Below, piece after piece: positions 24,820-29,244 of a stretch of 29,244 nt of DNA. The stretch spans positions 1 to 29,244 of the forward strand of contig DATAXV010000006.1 in the NCBI GenBank assembly GCA_036272915.1, read 5' to 3'. The DNA comes from DATAXV01 sp036272915 (GTDB lineage Bacteria > Chloroflexota > Dormibacteria > Dormibacterales > Dormibacteraceae). Both the position numbers and the translations under genes were made by a program. The notes under the pieces are model-generated. The model had not been told where the DNA came from. It searched no databases and saw only the letters and a list, made by a program, of their open reading frames with translations. Numbering within the stretch: position 1 is the stretch's first letter; each line of letters begins with the position of its first letter.

Positions 24820-24957
24820 TCAGGCCAGTGGCACCACCCCCTTGACGGCGGTGGCCTCGGCCAGGCGTAGCGACGGTCCCTCGGTGGCGACCAGGTAGGC
24901 ATGGTGGAGGAGCCGTTCGACGCTGGCAGTGGCCAGGGTCTCGGGCCGCCGCCGCCT
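24820..24957 (-). pseudogene. Remnant of an IstB-like (IS21 helper ATPase) C-terminus
   Basis: On the minus strand the frame ending at the stop 24820-24822 reads ASVERLLHHAYLVATEG and then PSLRLAEATAVKGVVPLA. This matches the usual end of IS21 helper proteins (DRLLHHA..V...GES.RL.EA). Upstream of it the frame turns into an Arg-rich run with no IstB likeness, and no Walker motif or istA partner is present, so only a scrap of about 40 codons remains. Confidence 0.6.
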
Positions 24958-25005
24958 TCGGGCGCGGGCGAGCCGAAGGCAGAAGGCGATGGAACAGATG
25001 CCAGC

Positions 25006-25722
25006 TCACCAGTCGGAGCCGTCGAGCTGGGCCAGGATCCAGTCGATGAGTTCCAGCGCTGTCTGCACACGCCCGCGCGCATCGCCCAGAAACAGGTCGC
25101 GGTAGCACGTCTCGACGTCGGGCGGCCCTTGGGTCAGGTCACGGAGGTGGGGCCGAACAGAGCTGTTGGGCGGTACCGGCAGACCGTTAGCTGCCCAAAG
25201 ACCTTCCATGATCTGCCAGGAGCTCGTCCCCGTGACGTAGGCGGCCTTCAGCAGGTCTCTGCCATTCATCGCGACCCTCATCTTGTCGCGTGAGCAGCGG
25301 AGCAGGAAGGCGATCCTCGCCCTCTGCTCCACCGGCGCGACGTACTCGGCCAGGCGGCATCGAGCATGCCGCTTCAGGAGCTCGAGTTCGCCGTGTGGGT
25401 CGTGGAGGACAGTGCCGTCGAGATACCCATAGACCCTCATTGGGTGGGTGTCGAGGTCCAACCGCGCCGAGGGTACGTCAAGGTAGTCACACTCGACCAG
25501 CACCCCGTCGCGAACCTCCCGACGGAACGGTCGTCTGCGACCGGCGGCCAGGATGAGGAGGAGGTCCAGATCGGTCCCTGGCAGCGCATCACCGCGAGCC
25601 AGCGAGCCCATGAGAAACACGCCGACAACGTCGTTATCGTGCGTTGCGGCCTCGATGATCGATCGAAGCAGGGTCTGGTACGGCTCAAGCATCATCACGC
25701 TTCGCGGCCCATCGCGGAACAT
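25006..25722 (-). CDS. Minimal nucleotidyltransferase-domain protein
   Basis: 238 residues. The Pol-beta-type nucleotidyltransferase signature is intact: GSLARGDALPGTDLDL, with Gly39-Ser40 and the metal-binding Asp51 and Asp53; a third acid is likely in VECDYLDVP. The C-terminal half is helical (YVAPVEQRARIAFLLRCSRD and GRVQTALELIDWILAQLDG), like the substrate-binding part of kanamycin nucleotidyltransferase or a HEPN-type domain. It could transfer AMP or another nucleotide to a small molecule or to a protein. No HEPN/MNT antitoxin partner gene is adjacent, so it is a stand-alone enzyme rather than half of a two-gene toxin system. The start is uncertain: ATG 25722 or the ATG pair near 25692. 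Confidence 0.75.
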   Translation of the reverse strand: MFRDGPRSVMMLEPYQTLLRSIIEAATHDNDVVGVFLMGSLARGDALPGTDLDLLLILAAGRRRPFRREVRDGVLVECDYLDVPSARLDLDTHPMRVYGYLDGTVLHDPHGELELLKRHARCRLAEYVAPVEQRARIAFLLRCSRDKMRVAMNGRDLLKAAYVTGTSSWQIMEGLWAANGLPVPPNSSVRPHLRDLTQGPPDVETCYRDLFLGDARGRVQTALELIDWILAQLDGSDW

Positions 25723-25737
25723 CAGCTAACTTAATCA

Positions 25738-25798
25738 CCGGCGAACGCTGCCGAAGGGTCTCTCGCAAAAGTGATGAACCGGACGAGCCGGCGAACGC
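25738..25798. repeat. Exact 11-bp direct repeat upstream of the nucleotidyltransferase
   Basis: CCGGCGAACGC occurs at 25738-25748 and 25788-25798, exactly 50 bases apart, in the 85-base gap between the AraC gene's stop and the nucleotidyltransferase start. It could be a regulator site pair. Confidence 0.4.
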
Positions 25799-25807
25799 AG
25801 GGCGCTT

Positions 25808-26779
25808 CTAGGCTGTGACCCTCTCCGGTGTGCGCATCTTCCGGCGGTAGTGTCGCGGTGACAGTCCCATGACACGGCGGAAGACGCGACTGAAGTGATA
25901 GGGATCCAGGTCGCCCGCTTCTTGTGACACCTGGACGATGGACTGATCGGTGTCGACCAGGGCCAGCGCCGCCTGCTCGATCCTCCGCTCCTCCAGGTAG
26001 CGCCGTGGGCCGCATCCCATGATCCTCACGAAGGCGGTGCGGAACGTGGTCTCGCCCATGTCGATGTGGGCGGCCAGATCCGAAACCTTCGGACGATCCC
26101 CCAGCGGACTGCCCTCGGAGCTGTTGAGCACCTTCACCAGGCCAACGATCCGGGCCTCCGCATCGTGGTCCGGCCGACGCGGCTGAACCGTGAGGTCCCG
26201 CATCGCGTAGCCGAGGACCTCGGCCACCCGGATCCCGGTCTGGAGCGTCTCGCGGCGCCTCCGGTTCCACAGGTCGACCAGGTCGTTGAGCTGCTCCCGC
26301 CACAGCGCCGGGCTCTTCGACGGGGTGACGAGCGGGATGGTGAGCGCCGGCTGTCCTCCCTGGCGGCGCAGCTCGAAGCGCGGCACGAACGGAATAGGAT
26401 GGCGGTGGACGTACCGCGGCTGGAGGGAGATGTTGTCGGGGACGGCAATGTTCGGCTGCGCGTGGAGGTCGAAGTGGATGGCGATGTGGGTCCCGAACCT
26501 GTTGCCCCAGGAAGGAGCGAAACCGGGCGGTATGAAGACCACGTCGTCGGGCCGGATGTCGACACTCCCGCGGTCGGCCTCCGACCAGATCCAGTTGGAG
26601 CCCTCGACCTGAAGCACGAGCTCGAAGTTGGACAGGATGCGCACCGGCGCTGCCTGCAGCTGCGAGCGTGAGGTGACCCGATGGACGTGCGCGAGCCGGA
26701 GCCAGAAGGAGAGCGGGCGGTCGGAGAGAGGCACGGGTCGGGTGGGGACGGCAGCGTCCACTGCCTCCATCCTCGTCAC
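25808..26779 (-). CDS. AraC/XylS-family transcriptional regulator
   Basis: 323 residues. The N-terminal sensor has a cupin-like core (IRPDDVVFIPPGFAPSWGN and THIAIHFDLHAQPNI). The C-terminal pair of helix-turn-helix units is clear: VSDLAAHIDMGETTFRTAF (first) and IVQVSQEAGDLDPYHFSRVF (second), ending in the FRRVMGLSPRHYRR family signature. GTG 26779 overlaps the dioxygenase stop (GTGA), giving coupled translation; ATG 26770 is the alternative. It probably senses a sugar or a modified sugar and controls the transporter and dioxygenase genes upstream of it on the same strand. The repeat pair at 27751-27795 is a candidate binding site. Confidence 0.9.
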   Translation of the reverse strand: MTRMEAVDAAVPTRPVPLSDRPLSFWLRLAHVHRVTSRSQLQAAPVRILSNFELVLQVEGSNWIWSEADRGSVDIRPDDVVFIPPGFAPSWGNRFGTHIAIHFDLHAQPNIAVPDNISLQPRYVHRHPIPFVPRFELRRQGGQPALTIPLVTPSKSPALWREQLNDLVDLWNRRRRETLQTGIRVAEVLGYAMRDLTVQPRRPDHDAEARIVGLVKVLNSSEGSPLGDRPKVSDLAAHIDMGETTFRTAFVRIMGCGPRRYLEERRIEQAALALVDTDQSIVQVSQEAGDLDPYHFSRVFRRVMGLSPRHYRRKMRTPERVTA

Positions 26780-27720
26780 TCTTCCGCGACCGGGCGGCGG
26801 TAGCAGACGGGAAACCAGGTGCCCTCGATGGCATCGCCGTCGGCCACCTCGATGAGGCGCTTGATCGGGTGCTCGCCGGCCGCGATAAAGCGGGTGCCGT
26901 CGGGCATGTAATGGATTGCGATCGCGCGCCGCGGCCGTCCGGAGCGGTTCTCGTGGGACCCGTGCCAGGTCAGGGCGTGGTGGTAGTGAACCTCACCCTT
27001 CCGTACCGGGCGGGTGACGACGCGGACCTGGCGCCCCTCGAATGATGTCGGCATGGCGTCGAACGAGGGCAGGTGGTGGAGGAACTCGCTGCTGTCTCCC
27101 CATCCGTGCGACCCGGGCACCATGCTCATGCAGCCATTGGACTCGTCGACGTCGTCGAGCGCCACCCAGGCCGTCACCTGCGTCATCGGCCTGAGGACGG
27201 GCCACGCCGGAGCGTCCTGGTGCCAGGAGTTGACGCCACCCTGGGCTGCCGGCTTGTACTGAATCTGGTCGTGCCACACGCGAAGCTCCCGGGCCTCGGT
27301 CAGCTGGGCGATGTCGGCGACGATCTTGGGGTGGTCGAGCAGGCGGCGGAACGGGGACGACGCCATCCAGATGTTGACGATCTGCCAGACCTGCTTGCCG
27401 GAATGGTCGTCGTCGAGCCGGATCCGGGCCCAGGCGACCGCGTCGTCGCCGCTGCCGAACCTACGGCGCATGCCGGAGAACTCGGATGTGTCCGGCACCC
27501 CACCCTCGGCGACCACCCGGCCGAGTCGGCCGCGTTCCTGATCGCTCAGTGCGAGCATGTTGCGGAGCAGCGCCGGCTGGGCCACGTCGGATCGATCCTT
27601 GTCCGCAATCACGCGATCGAGCTGGTCCCTCAGGGTGTCGACCTCCGCGCCGGTCAGGCACGGGCCACCGTGGAGGAACCCGTTCTCCCGGAACGAGTTG
27701 ATCTGAGCGTCGTCCAGCAT
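26776..27720 (-). CDS. PhyH-family Fe(II)/2-oxoglutarate dioxygenase
   Basis: 314 residues, preceded by GGAGGGAGG four bases before the ATG. The iron-binding facial triad is visible: His167 and Asp169 in SWHQDAPAW and His253 in LTWHGSHEN, with Arg in SGRPRRAIAIHY for 2-oxoglutarate. The opening INSFRENGFLHGGPCLTGAE is typical of phytanoyl-CoA-dioxygenase-like proteins. These hydroxylate small molecules in the cytoplasm. It sits between sugar ABC permeases and an AraC regulator, so a carbohydrate-linked or polyol substrate is a fair guess. The ectoine hydroxylase EctD belongs to the same superfamily, but its signature was not recognised here. Confidence 0.88.
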   Translation of the reverse strand: MLDDAQINSFRENGFLHGGPCLTGAEVDTLRDQLDRVIADKDRSDVAQPALLRNMLALSDQERGRLGRVVAEGGVPDTSEFSGMRRRFGSGDDAVAWARIRLDDDHSGKQVWQIVNIWMASSPFRRLLDHPKIVADIAQLTEARELRVWHDQIQYKPAAQGGVNSWHQDAPAWPVLRPMTQVTAWVALDDVDESNGCMSMVPGSHGWGDSSEFLHHLPSFDAMPTSFEGRQVRVVTRPVRKGEVHYHHALTWHGSHENRSGRPRRAIAIHYMPDGTRFIAAGEHPIKRLIEVADGDAIEGTWFPVCYRRPVAEE

Positions 27721-27724
27721 GTGG

Positions 27725-27733
27725 CCTCCCTCC
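27725..27733 (-). promoter_or_regulatory. Ribosome binding site of the PhyH-type gene
   Basis: GGAGGGAGG on the minus strand, four bases before ATG 27720. It confirms that start. Confidence 0.75.
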
Positions 27734-27750
27734 TGGCACAGCGGGCGGAT

Positions 27751-27795
27751 GATGCATCCATCGTCGCCCGGGGTCGGGCGATGCGTCCACCGTCG
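27751..27795. promoter_or_regulatory. Direct-repeat pair, candidate AraC-type operator upstream of the dioxygenase gene
   Basis: GATGCATCCATCGTCG (27751-27766) and GATGCGTCCACCGTCG (27780-27795) agree at 14 of 16 positions, 29 bases apart. They lie 31-75 bases upstream of the dioxygenase start. AraC-family proteins bind such direct repeats. Between them CGTCGCCC (27760-27767 region) can pair with GGGCGATG, so a hairpin is an alternative reading. Confidence 0.5.
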
Positions 27796-27920
27796 AGTTG
27801 AAATCTAAGTCGGGATCGGTCGTACCGGAATGGACGGCCCGCCGGAGAAGATGGATTCTTCCGCGCCCTGGGTCACGCGCAGTTCGGGTGCGCAGACCGT
27901 GTGGCGTGGGTACGGCACGG

Positions 27921-28802
27921 TTACCCCTTGATCGAGCCGCTGGCGAGGCCGGTTACGATCCAGCGCTGGACGACCATGAACAGCAGGACCGCCGGGATGG
28001 CGCTGACCACGCTGGCGCCCATGAGCTCGTTCCACTGCGGCTGCGAGAACGTCTGCGAGGCGTAGTACTGCAGCGCCACGCCCAGAGTCCTCGTCGACTG
28101 GTTGGTCAGGACCTCGGCGTAGAGGACGTCGTTCCAGGACAGCAGGAAGGAGAAGATGAACGTCACCACCATCCCCGGGATGGCGAGCGGGAAGGTGATC
28201 CAGCGCAGCACGGCGATGCGTCCGGCGCCGTCCACCATCGCCTGCTCCTCCAGGTCGACCGGGAGGTTGACGATGTAGACACTGAGCATCCAGATCGAGA
28301 AGGGGAGGGCGAACGTCATGTAGGTGATGACGACGCCGTAGTAGGTGCCGACCAGGAGCAGGCCGATGGTGTCGTGGATGACGACGAAGCCGACGTAGAG
28401 GGGGAGCAGAAGGAGGATGCCGGGGATGGTGTTGGTGGCGAGCAGCCCGATCCGGAAGGCGCCCCGGAAGCGGAAGCGGAAGCGCGCGACGACATAGCCC
28501 GCCCCCAGCGCCAGCACCGACGAGCAGATCCCGGTGGCGGTGCTGATGACGAGCGAGTTGGCGAGGTAGTGGGCGAGCGAGACCGTCTGCCAGATCTGGA
28601 CGAACGTCCGCCAATACCACACGGTGGGGACGATCGTGGTCCCGGCCGTCGAGGCGGGCTGCAGGGAGACCAGGATCATATAGACCACCGGCAGCAGGAC
28701 GAAGAGGCTGTACAGGGTCGCGCAGAGGTATAGCACCGCCGACCGAACGGGACGGGACCGGGGCGTCGGCCGGCTTCGGCGCCCGGCCGCGATCGCGGCC
28801 AT
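27921..28802 (-). CDS. Carbohydrate ABC transporter permease (MalG/UgpE-like)
   Basis: 293 residues with an Arg-rich cytoplasmic N-terminus and about six membrane segments. The EAA loop EEQAMVDGAGRIAVLRWITF near 190-210 is the ATPase-docking region of the sugar-permease family, and the SIKG end is typical of MalG-type proteins. It works with the upstream partner permease to import a sugar or sugar-derived solute. Its ATG shares one base with the stop of that gene (TGATG at 28800-28804). The binding protein and ATPase are not in the window. A gap of 200 bases separates it from the dioxygenase gene. Confidence 0.93.
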   Translation of the reverse strand: MAAIAAGRRSRPTPRSRPVRSAVLYLCATLYSLFVLLPVVYMILVSLQPASTAGTTIVPTVWYWRTFVQIWQTVSLAHYLANSLVISTATGICSSVLALGAGYVVARFRFRFRGAFRIGLLATNTIPGILLLLPLYVGFVVIHDTIGLLLVGTYYGVVITYMTFALPFSIWMLSVYIVNLPVDLEEQAMVDGAGRIAVLRWITFPLAIPGMVVTFIFSFLLSWNDVLYAEVLTNQSTRTLGVALQYYASQTFSQPQWNELMGASVVSAIPAVLLFMVVQRWIVTGLASGSIKG

Positions 28803-29244
28803 CAGTCCGCCTCCCCGACTCGCGCCGCGCGCAGGTAGATGACGGCCGGCACCAACATGATGATCAGGGCCACGACCGACATCGCTGCACCCAGCCCGAA
28901 GTTGAAGGTGACGAAGGAGTTGACGTAGATGTTCAGGGGCAGCACGTTGACCTGCTCGGGCGGCGTCGCCCCGAACATGACGAAGGGCAGGGTGAAGTTG
29001 TTGAAGTGGTTGATCGTGGAGAGGACAACGGCCAGGCCCAGGGGAGAGCGCATCAGGGGCAGCGTGATGCGGGTGAAGCGCTCCCAGCGCGAGGCCCCGT
29101 CGACCGTGGCGGCGTCGTAGACGTCGCCGGGGATCGCCTGGAGAGCGGCCAGGCTGAGCATGTAGATGAAGGGCCAGGAGGCCCAGACGTCAGCGATGAT
29201 CATCGCCCACATCGAGTTGGGCCCGATCAGCCAGAAGGTCTGGC
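28802..29244 (-). CDS. Carbohydrate ABC transporter permease (MalF/UgpA-like), 5' partial
   Basis: The frame is open to the window edge (QTFWLIGPNSMWAM...), so only the last 147 codons are seen. ATG 29212 is internal, not the start. The EAA loop YDAATVDGASRWERFTRITL and the last membrane segments (LSTINHFNNFTLPFVMF and AAMSVVALIIMLVPAVIYL) are typical of the MalF half of sugar importers. It forms the channel with the 27921-28802 permease. Confidence 0.9.
   Translation of the reverse strand, partial: QTFWLIGPNSMWAMIIADVWASWPFIYMLSLAALQAIPGDVYDAATVDGASRWERFTRITLPLMRSPLGLAVVLSTINHFNNFTLPFVMFGATPPEQVNVLPLNIYVNSFVTFNFGLGAAMSVVALIIMLVPAVIYLRAARVGEAD

Noticed and set aside
25006..25722. HEPN/MNT toxin-antitoxin pair
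   Set aside because: Only the nucleotidyltransferase is present; there is no adjacent small HEPN gene, and the protein is longer than MNT antitoxins.
26776..27720. Ectoine hydroxylase EctD
   Set aside because: Same PhyH superfamily and tempting because of the ectoine-like operon, but the EctD signature was not recognised, no ectABC genes are near and the neighbours are sugar permeases.

Overview
The window is a high-GC bacterial segment, probably from an uncultured soil-type actinobacterium or a close Terrabacteria relative such as Chloroflexota or Dormibacterota. The evidence is GC-rich codon use, Tat-type lipoprotein substrate-binding proteins (twin Arg plus an LAAC lipobox), an F420-type luciferase-like oxidoreductase and long chains of ATGA/GTGA-overlapping genes. 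The assignment above phylum level is inference. No rRNA, tRNA, CRISPR array or phage module was seen.

Layout. (1) 3-1853: a 5'-truncated peptide-type ABC substrate-binding lipoprotein. (2) 1858-2926: a transposase remnant with at least four frameshifts, filling the whole gap to the next gene. (3) 2928-5563: a QW-repeat (squalene-cyclase-like) protein, a metallo-beta-lactamase/ankyrin gene broken by two one-base shifts in G-runs, and a DinB-like protein. (4) 5812-17913: a twelve-gene plus-strand operon: GntR/FCD regulator, class I/II aminotransferase, M20 deacylase, two tandem M24/creatinase-fold hydrolases, luciferase-like oxidoreductase, FAD oxidoreductase of the fumarate reductase/aspartate oxidase type, isochorismatase-type amidohydrolase, and a polar amino-acid-type ABC transporter (permease, ATPase, binding protein, permease). 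(5) 17951-24351, minus strand: a 1566-residue UvrA homologue with four ABC modules, a second QW-repeat protein and an esterase, very tightly packed. (6) 24352-25722: a gene-free stretch with an IstB scrap, then a nucleotidyltransferase. (7) 25808-29244, minus strand: carbohydrate ABC permeases, a PhyH-type dioxygenase and a coupled AraC regulator.

How the genes work together. Region 4 looks like one import-and-degrade pathway for a small nitrogenous, probably cyclic or N-acylated, solute. The transporter class and the M24 hydrolases recall ectoine use (Ehu transporter, DoeA/EutD hydrolase), but the signature partners of that pathway (EutB/EutC, an AstE-type DoeB, a MocR-type EnuR) are absent and three unusual enzymes are added. 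This is the best candidate for an undescribed system here. The four-module UvrA with complementary domain losses in its two halves is the second. Region 7 looks like a sugar-uptake locus in which a dioxygenase and an AraC regulator follow the transporter, with a repeat pair in the promoter region that could be the regulator's operator.
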